Part shown: piece by piece, positions 56,401 through 62,938 of the stretch
Layout: the number at the start of each line of letters is the position of its first letter
How positions within the stretch are numbered: position 1 is the stretch's first letter
NCBI GenBank assembly: GCA_019096065.1
Contig: JAGUCH010000006.1
Coordinates: 5,228,001-5,292,000 of the forward strand
Source: Paracyclopina nana
Taxonomy: Eukaryota > Arthropoda > Copepoda > Cyclopoida > Cyclopettidae
Length of the DNA: 64,000 bases
Reading direction: 5' to 3'
Translations under genes and position numbers: made by a program
The notes under the pieces: generated by a model
Databases searched by the model: none
Seen by the model: only the letters and a program-made list of their open reading frames with translations
What the model was told of the DNA's origin: nothing

Positions 56401-57759
56401 TAGTATGTAATGTAACCAAAATTTAATTTTAATGCCACAATCATGATCCTATTACTTTCGGCCTCGAAATTTCCAATTTTTAACTACCGTGTTTTCAGTG
56501 AGTTTGAAAGATGCTGCCATTTCGCGAGATTTCCGAACGCCACTTTTTGCAACGGGATGTCCCCACTGTGCAATATCTGAAAGTCAATTAAGAAGTCCTT
56601 TTCTTGCTCTTTTTTTGCAAGATATGCCTTAAATTTTGGGGTTCGCTTTATTGCAGACAGCTCATCAAAGTTGACCGAGCAGTCGAGCTGGCACCGGCCG
56701 GGCTAGCTAGTGGCCGCTGCACACAGCAAGCGTGAGCTCATCTAAGCTGACCCAGCAGTCTAGCCTTCAACATGCACCTGTTGCGTCTTGTGACCATGCC
56801 GTGCCGGCCCGTTTGGCCATGATTTTTAATTGCTTGCTCCTATGTAATTTTCATAACCAATTTGATGGCTCAGAGGTAGAGCGTCGGCGCGCTACCCGGG
56901 TGACCGGGGTTCGATTCTTACTGCCGCCTCCTTCCTTTTTTTCATTGATATATAAATAAGATAGATGGCGCACCTATAAATTGAGATATAATGATCATTA
57001 TCCACTTGTAGATGGATAATGTTCATTATCATCCTCCGAGTCAAAGAGGATCATGGAAATTATAAGGTCGGAGCTTATGTACTGCTCAGCCGTCTCAGCT
57101 AATAGTAATAACAATTAGCCAGCCTTAAGACTCCACTAAAGGCAGATACAAGATTCAGAATAGAAAAATGCTGAATTAGAAGTAATGTCAGAGTAGCACC
57201 TTAAAAGATGAGACAAATAGAGCTCACAGTGGGATATTTTTCTTGTAAAAACTTAGTCCATTTGTCATCAGCCAGACAGAGCTGAGAGGGAGAAACTGAC
57301 AGAAAATGCAAATTTCTGAGCAGAAAAAAGGAGAAATTTGAGAATTACTTTTTCAAGAGGTGGCCAATAAATTTTTTGTGAGCAACCAATAATGGTTGGT
57401 TTGTGAAAGCAAAAAAGGGGGCAGAAAAAGTTTTTCAATTCATTGGCCAAAAAAGTTTCAGTTAGACTTACAGCCCTTTCTCAACTTACATAGGCTTACT
57501 TTTTCCCACACACTACTTCTACTTCAACACTATGTCTTACATCTTGCAATAATGCCATAATTTGGGAAAAAATCTCTGTTCAAAATGAGCTAGTTTATTA
57601 AGCCATTTGTAAAATTGGCCATTAGATAAGAGGGCTTCAAAAAGATTTTCTCGAAAAGCAGGGTTGAGGGAAAATGAAACTAGTCTTCTTACCTAGTGAG
57701 GAAATAGCAGCAAAGGCCCAAAAGGCCACCAAATTGGTGAGATGACCTTTGTGCACCAT
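20278..57759 (-). CDS. dpr: Gene B: dpr-family two-Ig-domain cell-surface protein, complete
   Basis: Exons on the minus strand: 57,759-57,693 (signal peptide), 30,084-29,822, 27,067-26,857, optional 26,522-26,427, 23,487-23,360, 23,299-23,128, then one of two last exons, 21,011-20,890 or 20,444-20,278. All junctions are GT-AG with matching phases. Without the optional exon the product is 335 residues (distal end) or 320 (proximal end); the optional exon adds 32. Order: signal peptide, short charged arm, Ig1 (LTCRVFDRGNKT...SWIRHHDLHI...DAGRYECQINTQPVRSYFV), Ig2 (LTCVVKH...IIWRHG...DSGKYSC), polar linker, hydrophobic C-terminus. Dpr proteins are known neuronal receptors that bind DIP partners; that role is inferred here. 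It is a paralogue of gene A. The gene spans about 37.5 kb, mostly the 27.6 kb first intron. Confidence 0.92.
20731..20736 (-). promoter_or_regulatory. Polyadenylation signal for the proximal gene B terminal exon
   Basis: AATAAA on the minus strand, 154 bases beyond the proximal stop codon and upstream of the distal exon. It lies where an alternative-last-exon transcript would need to end. Confidence 0.55.
20890..21011 (-). CDS. dpr: Gene B proximal alternative terminal exon
   Basis: Acceptor TTATATCATAG, enters in phase 1, 39 codons and TGA at 20,892-20,890. It reads GEEFAVFTANTAGT and then a hydrophobic run MQYFLSVTLLLKLLQLFF before a short polar end. It aligns without gaps to the first 14 residues of the distal exon (shared G, E, A, N, A, T), so the two look like duplicated exons. 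Its length of 122 bp is the same as the gene A last exon. The acceptor is weaker than that of the distal exon. Confidence 0.7.
21012..23127 (-). other. Gene B intron before the terminal exons
   Basis: No exon supported. Plus-strand open frames here overlap the antisense of nothing recognisable and look like chance. The plus-strand frame 22,868-23,317 partly overlaps the antisense of the 23,128-23,299 exon and is a shadow. Confidence 0.5.
23128..23299 (-). CDS. dpr: Gene B exon: second half of Ig2
   Basis: 172 bp, enters in phase 0 after CTGGCTTCAG and leaves in phase 1 at ATG|GTAAGA. It encodes TIDYSSPRGGISVETNTSGD and then TDSGKYSCHPANAQ, with the D-x-G-x-Y-x-C motif. NTS is a possible glycosylation site. 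It is one codon longer than the gene A exon. The intron upstream is only 60 bp. Confidence 0.93.
23360..23487 (-). CDS. dpr: Gene B exon: first half of Ig2
   Basis: 128 bp, enters in phase 1 after TATTTTCAG and leaves in phase 0 at GAG|GTGAGT. It encodes EPVASILGNPNVFIESGSVL and NLTCVVKHAISKPAFIIWRH, with the core cysteine and tryptophan and a possible NLT glycosylation site. It has exactly the same length as in gene A. Confidence 0.93.
26427..26522 (-). CDS. dpr: Gene B optional linker exon between Ig1 and Ig2
   Basis: 96 bp with phase 1 at both ends, acceptor CATGATTTCAG, donor CAAG|GTAAGC. It adds DSLPENELLKMNDAGSTSNE and QERKENDNFYMQ between ...QLSVV and EPVASILG. The peptide is polar and acidic, as expected of a flexible interdomain linker. 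Some known dpr proteins carry extra sequence at this point. Because the length is a multiple of three and the phases are symmetric, it can be skipped without harm. No equivalent was found in gene A. Confidence 0.75.
26857..27067 (-). CDS. dpr: Gene B exon: middle and end of Ig1
   Basis: 211 bp, enters in phase 0 after ATTTTCCAG and leaves in phase 1 at GTTG|GTAAGC. It encodes VSWIRHHDLHILTVGGYTYT, ADMRFRSIYNSASDEWILQI and DAGRYECQINTQPVRSYFVQ. All Ig1 hallmarks are present. It corresponds to two exons in gene A (78 + 133 bp) with no intron at that position here. Confidence 0.94.
27906..28130. mobile_element. Small TIR element (MITE-like)
   Basis: The outer ends are inverted copies: AAGGC..GGTTCACCTGC(G)ATATTATG on the left and CATAATATGCAGGTGAACC..GCCT on the right. 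About 225 bp in total, with further inverted ATATCAG/CTGATAT blocks inside. No coding capacity. It lies in a gene B intron (29,821-27,068). Confidence 0.7.
28140..28500. repeat. Degenerate GCTGAGAGT-type repeat tract
   Basis: Many imperfect copies of (G)CTGAGAGT, TTGCTGAG and GAGTCTGCTGAG in a row, in one orientation, with interruptions. It abuts the small TIR element and looks like a decayed short tandem repeat. No coding signal. Confidence 0.65.
28734..29506. mobile_element. Composite element 1: palindrome + TIR + tRNA-like body
   Basis: Positions 28,734-28,920 form one long palindrome (arms of about 75 bp, centre GGGCTCGAGCTTGCGAGAGCC). Directly beside it a terminal inverted repeat begins: TTATATGATGGAAAG-AATTTTC (28,927 on) is mirrored by GAAAATTGCTTTCCATCATATAA (ending 29,499), continuing through TGAAGTTACCA / TGGTAAACTGAA. 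The body holds a tRNA-like sequence at 29,224-29,295. No long ORF. It shares organisation and the GTTACC/GGTAAACTGAATTATA blocks with the element at 62.1-62.9 kb. Confidence 0.75.
29224..29295 (+). tRNA. tRNA-Arg(CCT)-like sequence inside element 1
   Basis: The D arm is perfect (GCTC/GAGC) with a box A (TAGCTCAGTCAGTAGAGC). The anticodon stem has 4 of 5 pairs with loop TTCCTAA (anticodon CCT). A 5-base variable region and a T arm with box B GGGTTCGATCCC follow. The acceptor stem is poor (about 4 of 7 counting wobble), so it is probably a tRNA-derived repeat with intact pol III promoter boxes rather than a working tRNA. Confidence 0.5.
29822..30084 (-). CDS. dpr: Gene B exon: end of signal peptide, charged arm and start of Ig1
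   Basis: 263 bp, enters in phase 1 and leaves in phase 0 at ACG|GTAAGA. I chose the acceptor after CTTGTTTGCTGTTTTTCAG because it has the strong pyrimidine tract and gives (G)FVGCEPKPTQ, which aligns with (G)MVVSHPDPES of gene A. A second AG nine bases later is possible. A charged stretch (EEIDEKFKLWDD), GPNFDTDLRQNVVALIGRTA and LTCRVFDRGNKT follow, with the first Ig cysteine and a possible NKT glycosylation site also found in gene A. Confidence 0.92.
30085..35369 (-). other. Gene B first intron, proximal part; no gene seen
   Basis: No exon with both good splice sites and protein-like content. Just upstream of the 30,084 acceptor the frame stays open and reads hydrophobic, but that is the pyrimidine tract of the splice site and no ATG is in frame. 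A short palindrome lies at 33,757-33,838. Confidence 0.5.
33757..33838. repeat. Short palindrome
   Basis: GCGCCCAAAAGTGTGCGAAAAATGAATGC on the left is matched in reverse by GCATTTTTCGCATTTTACACTTGGGCTGTG on the right, with TTTGCTCGCAAACTCGGAG between. This is a foldback of about 80 bp inside the gene B first intron. Confidence 0.6.
35370..36235. mobile_element. Foldback element with 15-bp repeat arms
   Basis: The left end GCCAAACTGAGAATCCACTT is the reverse complement (one mismatch) of the right end at 36,216-36,235. Each arm (about 35,380-35,480 and 36,120-36,225) is a tandem array of a 15-bp unit like GATCCACTTTTCCGC with variants, in opposite orientation. The middle (about 35,480-36,110) is AT-rich without a gene. 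Because the unit is 15 bp, both arms read as in-frame RDPLF repeats, one on each strand. No transposase is seen. Confidence 0.8.
36268..36427. repeat. 160-bp palindrome next to the foldback element
   Basis: Arms from GGCTCATTATCTTCCG...GTCTTTGATC (left) and GATCAAAGAC.CGGAAGATAATGAGCC (right), and inner arms TTCTTATTTACTGAC / GTCAGTAAATAAGAA, with a centre of about 12 bases. It starts 33 bp after the foldback element and could be a separate insertion or part of it. Confidence 0.75.
36428..39258 (-). other. Gene B first intron, middle part; no gene seen
   Basis: Only short, unsupported frames on both strands; no repeats of note and no exon with paired splice sites. Confidence 0.45.
39259..41181. 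mobile_element. Foldback element with 54-bp repeat arms
   Basis: The outer arms (about 39,275-39,710 and 40,683-41,165) are tandem arrays in opposite orientation. The unit is GTCTAACCTAAAACGTCTTG + GTGTGTCTAAGCTAAAAGTA + CTGTACCAAAAGGT (54 bp), nearly perfect at 40,740-40,920 and degraded elsewhere. A second inverted repeat of about 170 bp lies inside (39,706-39,875 and 40,165-40,335; for example CTAACCCAAACT / AGTTTGGGTTAG). A stray direct piece of the unit sits at 40,327-40,400. The outer boundaries near CTCAACGGGTG and CACCCGGCTCAA are approximate. No transposase is seen. Confidence 0.8.
41182..55756 (-). other. Gene B first intron, distal part; no gene seen
   Basis: A long AT-rich stretch without a supported exon. 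The longest frame is 42,070-42,501 (143 codons, plus); it has no domain, no signal peptide and no splice context. The block 48,840-49,350 is somewhat GC-richer with frames on both strands, but nothing recognisable. Confidence 0.45.
55941..56570. mobile_element. Non-autonomous DNA transposon with CACAGTGGGG ends
   Basis: Left end CACAGTGGGGTCATCTCATT and right end (reverse) CACAGTGGGGACATCCCGTT, continuing GC.AAAAGTGGCGTT: a TIR of about 38 bp with five or six mismatches. The same five bases, CAATA, flank both ends (55,936-55,940 and 56,571-56,575), consistent with a target-site duplication. It is 630 bp without a transposase. The superfamily is not assigned. Confidence 0.75.
56859..56932 (+). 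pseudogene. tRNA-like sequence inside element 2
   Basis: A good D arm (GCTC/GAGC with GGTAGAGC box A) and a box B-like GGGGTTCGATTC. The anticodon arm is degraded (no U33; loop around GCGCTAC) and the acceptor stem does not pair. Most likely a tRNA-derived repeat. Confidence 0.4.
57693..57759 (-). CDS. dpr: Gene B first coding exon: signal peptide
   Basis: ATG at 57,759-57,757 with A at -3 and G at +4. An in-frame TGA stands two codons upstream, so this ATG fixes the start. It encodes 22 residues, MVHKGHLTNL followed by the hydrophobic core VAFWAFAAISSL, and leaves in phase 1 at CTAG|GTAAGA. Splicing to the next exon completes a Gly codon and gives ...ISSL-G-FVGC-EPKP, a well-formed signal peptide ending. 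No other exon on this strand upstream of 30,084 fits in phase with a hydrophobic Met-start peptide. Confidence 0.75.
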
Positions 57760-58139
57760 TTTTCATCACCAAATAGCGGAAAACCACTCAAACAGTCACA
57801 AAAAATCACTGTTATTTCCACCAAGGACAAAAAGTGGTCTTAAGTCACCACTGTATCAAAAGGGCTGAATGGACTTTCAGCCCAAAAGTGTCACTTGGAT
57901 GGACACTCAAATGGCGCCAAAACGTCTACTACCATCATCAATCATTCTGTAGGGACTTTGTTCTCCCAATAACTCTTGGGCTCATTTATTAATGCCTTAT
58001 GTAAAAATGTGTCATTTTAGGGAATGCACACTTTTACAGTTCCCAAATTTCACTACACAATCAGGACATTGGGTCACTTTTGAGGGGCTTTTTCTAGCCA
58101 CAAAAACATCAGTTCGTCTCTTTTCTTGAGGGAGAACAA

Positions 58140-58330
58140 TAAGTGAGCTTTTTAGCAGAGTAGCACACGAGTTGGATCTCGAAGCTCTGGGTTGCGACTA
58201 AAGTTGTTATCCGCGAGGAGAAAAGAGAAAGCGGTCTAAAAAGCTTCGACGGTGATCGAAAGCGAGCTCCACTTCAGACCTACTCAAGACCTACGAGAAT
58301 TTGCTTTGTGTGCTCTACAACCACTTTGCT
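58140..58330 (-). promoter_or_regulatory. CpG-richer block upstream of gene B: candidate promoter or 5'UTR
   Basis: About 190 bp with many CG dinucleotides (for example GTTATCCGCGAGGAG, GCTTCGACGGTGATCGAAAG) in a window where CG is scarce. It lies about 400-570 bp upstream of the gene B ATG, where a transcription start would be expected. I could not pick a specific initiator or TATA element. Confidence 0.4.
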
Positions 58331-61300
58331 AGCTTCCAAATTACCATTTTATGCACGACCTTTTTGCTGCTATTCTCGCTGACCCTTTGATAGGAATCTG
58401 CCCATTGTTAGGTTCGCCACTTGATATTGCCTCCGAATCAGCTCAGCCCATATCTTAATAGAAATATAAGAATATTTCCCTTAGCTTTGATTCTTATTTC
58501 ACAATTTAGTTTTTCTGTAACTTATGACAAAGATAAATTTGGAGGGTGAATTTGGAAAAGGGACCAGAAAAGAGAACTTACAAAAGTGAGGAAATGAAAG
58601 AAATGTTATGGCTGAGTATTTGATCAATTACTTTTTAGTAGTAAATATGAGTAGCTCGCAATAAATAATTCAAATAATGCAGTTTCTGTCCGAGTCTGGC
58701 TGCCATGTCTGATTTGATTTCATACACTAAGATTTACTTGAGCTCTTTGCTGTTGTTGTGTTCAGTTAGTTATAAACAGCTGATGACAGACATGCTATTA
58801 TTGTGGACATTTTCTACAGGACAAAAGCAGATAAAAAAGTTGCCTTGACGTTCTTCTACTTATCCATTGTAGCACAACTAACTTATGTACCAACTTTAAA
58901 AGAAAGCTTAAATATCATTAGTTGTAATAAAGGGTCCAACTTCTTTTGATCTTTTGCCATTGAACAATTATAACTTTTGCTCTATGGTCTTGTTTAAGGT
59001 CAATTAACCACATTGCCATGCCCATTAAGGAAAGATGGTCACATGAACAGAGAGGAAAAGCCAGTTAAAAACCAGAATTGGCTTTTATTGAACTTATTTC
59101 AACCTGATTTAGCTCTTCTTTGCGTGCATTCTTGATTTGCGGCTTCTTTTTAGTTTACCATACTATAATATTACACAGTGGGAAGCAAAAAAAAATAAAG
59201 TACACAATATAGAATTTTAGGAAAATTTTCCTTAATTTGGGCCATGAAGCTTTTTAATGATGTCCTTCAAACTTTTTATAATTCCTTACTAACAGTACAA
59301 ATGCAACTAGATAGCTCTAATAAGCACGAAATAGAAAGACATAATCATCTTCCACAAACATGATTATATGGAATGCTCGTGACAAGAAACTCTGAGTAAG
59401 GTCATGTACTAAGATACACAAAAAGCCACAGCATTCTAATTAAAGCCAAATGCTACTATGGCTGTTGTTCCAGGCACAGTAGTATATTTTTTCTACAGCC
59501 ATGAATGACCCTCCTTGTATTTGTCTTGTTTTGTAAGGCACCTTTAAATTTTTCAAAATAGCCCTTCATGACAGCCAGTTGCAGCCAACTTTTGGTGGCA
59601 AAAAAGTTGCCATGAGTAAGCTGTATTTCCCATGAAATGGAGTGTGGAATTGCAAATTTGCATTGCTGCTCTGCTACAAATAAACTGCAGTGTATTTTAT
59701 GATTTTTCTGACACAAACAACTCCTGAAGGAGGAGGTGAAAAAATCTTACCTTGACATATGCTTGTTTGTTAGCTGAGGTCACAACTGTGATGATGGATT
59801 TGGTCACCTTTATTGTCACTGCAAAGCCTTTTTTATCACTTCTTCTCTTCTCCTTTGATGTGGAATGTATGCACATTACTTGGCATGGATCTTGGCAAAA
59901 TGTCACAGTACACATACATACACACTGAGAAAAACTACACCTTTTCTGATAAGGAAAATGACACACTAGATCTCATGGCTCTTATGAATAGGTAATTGTA
60001 GTATATTATTTTTTTCAGAATGTGGAGGGAGACGAGACTCAAAGGGCCTTTTTGTCTAAGGTCAAAAGGCCAAAATTGGGGCTGCGAGAGTAACTGAGCA
60101 AAATATGGCTTTTCTTCAAAGGAAAGTCTAGGACAGGCGCTGAAAAAAGGTCAGCAGCTAGAAGAGGTGCCATATAAATCAAGGAATGCACCTCTCTCCT
60201 CTCCTTGATATAAAGGCTCAAGAGTTTTTTAATCTTCCCCGAAATTGCAAAGAAATATTCTGACATGAAATCCAAGGAAATGAAAGTTTCAAAAGACAAA
60301 TGGAAGTGCCTCACTGAGAAATGAGTTTGGCATCACAAATAAAAGGGAAGCTCTATGTTTTATCAGTATTCTGATTTTTTTTTTTTTTTTTTTGAAAAGC
60401 TAAATTAGATGGAAGCAATAGGAAGCTATTTGTTGCAAATAATAAAAGAGCATTTCACTAAAAAAAAGCTATTTTGTTAGGAACAGGGCTATCTCTAACG
60501 AGCAATCCTGACGGAACAAAGTCGTATTTAATCACGAAACTAATTTAAGTTTTTTCGTCCTCACCTAGTTGGCGCTGCAGTTGCGCTAGAACATAAAAAA
60601 TGCGGGAAATTTAAACTGCAAATTTGGTTTAACTTGTGCGCCAGCGAGCACTCCTTTCACATGCCTACAAGCGCTACCAGACAAATCCGTAAAAAATTAA
60701 TCCACCACAATTTCAGGCTTTTTTAAAGAGATTTTGGCATTAAACACAATTATCACTGCAAAAGCAATAATGAAAATCCACAGATCTAACATAACATTTC
60801 GTCTTGAAGCCTACCACAGCGTAGACATTTGATTAGTAACAGTACAGCTGCCGTAAGAGTTCACCTTATTAGTATAGATCATCTTGGTTAGGAATAAAAA
60901 AAAACTCTGAAAGGTTGAGAGCCTATATAATTTTTGTTCCGCTGATATCTTCAAACCTCGAGTTGAGTTATGAAGGCTATTCAAAAACTGTATGAAAAAA
61001 GCTTTTCTAATGAAATACGTTTAAATAAAAAATTATGAAGAAGGGATCGTCGGCACAATTTGCCATCATATGGCCAGAATTAAGAGGACAGTAATTAAAT
61101 AATTACTGGATTTTCACAAGCACCTAATAATTATGGCAACATCTGTAGTGAGCAAATTACGTTTCATACGATAAAATACTAAGTAACTTCAAAATCATCA
61201 ATTAGCCCTAAAACTCATCCGTCATCAAGAAGTAGATCAGGCGCAGTTTCATCCTTTCAATAGCACAGCGGGGTATAAGGCCAGATAAAAACTTTGCCTG

Positions 61301-62142
61301 CCAGAAAAATGCTGATACAAAATGCCTCATTGTTCAGCTCTGGATTTTTTTTTGCTTGACACAAGACAACAATTGGATGATATCAGATTCATCACAGTGG
61401 GAACATTTTTAAGCAAAAAATCCGTGCATTAATTACTCGCGGCCAAATTACGAGCTCACTTTCAAGAAAAAGCGAAACGAATGAGAAACTCATAGCTGAC
61501 AACGTGAAACCAAAGCTGAGCTCCAAAACGGTAAAATTTCGTTTAAGGTAAGATTAAAATAAGGAAATTAAGCCATTTTGTCAAGGTCTTCTCAACCGAT
61601 TAATTAAAGCATGAGGGAGGAAACCCAATAACAGGAAATTTAGGGTCGATTTGGAAATAATGCATGCAAAGTAATATTCTGCGATGGCTAAATTCAGACA
61701 CAATGCAAAATCACAGCCAAAAAAGTCGTGAAGTTACAAGTACTGCTTCCGGAAATGGATTATGGCCAAAAATGACAGTTTGGGATTGACACAATGGATT
61801 TTGGGCATTTTGGAAAGAGGAAACAGAAATGACACCCATCAACATTTGTAGCATGATTCATCACTCTGAGTGCCATTTTATCTAACGTGAAAATTGCTGC
61901 TGCATTCTTTCAAAATTGAGAGGCTGCTGCTGAATGGCACATCTGCATTTCACATAATTATCTAAATTGCATCAAGTTTCTCAAGATAATGGACAATTGC
62001 AGTTATAGGCCCAGTACCAAAAAACAGGAAAAAAAAATATTTTTAAAGCTTATGAACAGCCGAGAAAAAATTCCATTGGACCATTTTGATTGCTGCCAAT
62101 AAAGAAATCCATGAAGAATGCTCAGAGTTTTTTAGTTATTTA
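58331..62142. other. Upstream flank of gene B; no gene seen
   Basis: AT-rich with short frames on both strands, and a T homopolymer at 60,375-60,393. No exon with splice support, no RNA gene. Confidence 0.5.
60375..60393. repeat. Poly-T run
   Basis: A run of about 19 T. It is not followed by a recognisable retroposed sequence on the complementary side, so it is treated as a simple homopolymer. Confidence 0.8.
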
Positions 62143-62509
62143 TTTCGAGCTGGGGCACGTAAAGTAGGGTCATTAAATAGCTGAGCGAGGATTTTAAAAT
62201 GGGAAAACTCGAGTACAGCTTTACTAGCCCGAGCCTGCGAGGGCTGTAATTGTACGAGTGTTTTTCCATTTTAAAATCCGAGGTCAGCTATTTAATGACC
62301 CTATTTTACGTGCCCCAGCTCGGAATATACAATTTTATATTCTGTAATACGATTTATGAGTGTTTTAATGAAGTTACCGGGCTGCCCCGTGCCCTAGAAA
62401 ATACTGCTCGGTTTTTAGTTGCTATGTGAATATCACTGGCTCTCATTAGCTAGCATCCAGAGGGTTGGGAGCAATTAAATAGACTTTTAAAATCCATTTC
62501 TTCAGATGT

Positions 62510-62582
62510 GTTCCTGTGGCACAATGGTTAGAGTGCTAGGCTCTTGATTCAGGAGTCTAGGGTTCAAACCCCGGTCATTCTT
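62510..62582 (+). pseudogene. tRNA-like sequence 1 inside element 3
   Basis: D arm GGCAC-AATGGTTAGA-GTGC resembles Gln/Glu-type tRNAs. An anticodon arm around CTCTTGATTCAGG and a clean box B GGGTTCAAACCCC follow. Anticodon identity is uncertain (CTT or TTG depending on the register) and acceptor pairing is poor, so it is probably a tRNA-derived repeat. Confidence 0.4.
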
Positions 62583-62652
62583 TAACTTTTTTTATTTCTT
62601 TATCTGGCTTAAATTATGGTTAAAGTCTTATATATAGCATGCAATTTTCTTG

Positions 62653-62729
62653 ATATTTCCATAGCCCAGTGCTTAGAGCTATAGGATGCTAATCTAACTG
62701 TTTGAGGTTCGAATCTTGGATGATCCTCT
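62653..62729 (+). pseudogene. tRNA-like sequence 2 inside element 3
   Basis: TAGCCCAGTGCTTAGAGCTA as a weak D arm, anticodon loop ATGCTAA (GCT, Ser-like) with about 4 of 5 stem pairs, and box B-like AGGTTCGAATCTT. It is more decayed than its neighbour 70 bp upstream. Confidence 0.35.
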
Positions 62730-62938
62730 CTTTTTCCAACTTCTTTGGAATTTGGATTACTTCCATGGAATATGAGGGCATTAAATTACTTAAAATCCCT
62801 CAAATTTGATTCAAGGGCTGTTAAGTATTTAATATCCCCCAAATTGCTTAGAAAGGACTGTGATATAAAAGAGCTGAGTCGGATCGGTAAACTGAATTAT
62901 AACACGAGGAAATCGTATTACAGTATATAAAAACAATT

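Larger units (their letters stand above)
55757..57112. mobile_element. Composite element 2: palindrome + short TIR + tRNA-like body, with a nested transposon
   Basis: Positions 55,757-55,906 are a palindrome (TAGGATTATACACCTCTAGG against CCTAGAGGTGTATAATCCTA; GGATAACAC / GTGTTATCC; TTTTTTAGTGTC / GACACTAAAAAA) whose centre is GAGTGAGCGGAGCGAACGAGTG. TTACTATTAGCT directly follows and is mirrored by AGCTAATAGTAA at 57,097-57,108. The body contains a tRNA-like sequence (56,859-56,932), and another transposon is inserted at 55,941-56,570. The region around 56,660-56,930 is notably GC-richer than the window. Confidence 0.65.
62143..62938. mobile_element. Composite element 3: palindrome + TIR + two tRNA-like sequences
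   Basis: Positions 62,143-62,326 form a palindrome: TTCGAGCTGGGGCACGTAAA against TTTACGTGCCCCAGCTCGGAA, then TCATTAAATAGCTGA / TCAGCTATTTAATGA and GATTTTAAAATGG / CCATTTTAAAATC, with centre GCCCGAGCCTGCGAGGGC. A TIR follows directly: ATTCTGTAATACGATTT (about 62,339) is mirrored by AAATCGTATTACAGTATAT (about 62,910-62,929), continuing to TGAAGTTACCG / CGGTAAACTGAA. Two tRNA-like sequences occupy the body. The same plan as the element at 28.7-29.5 kb. Confidence 0.78.
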
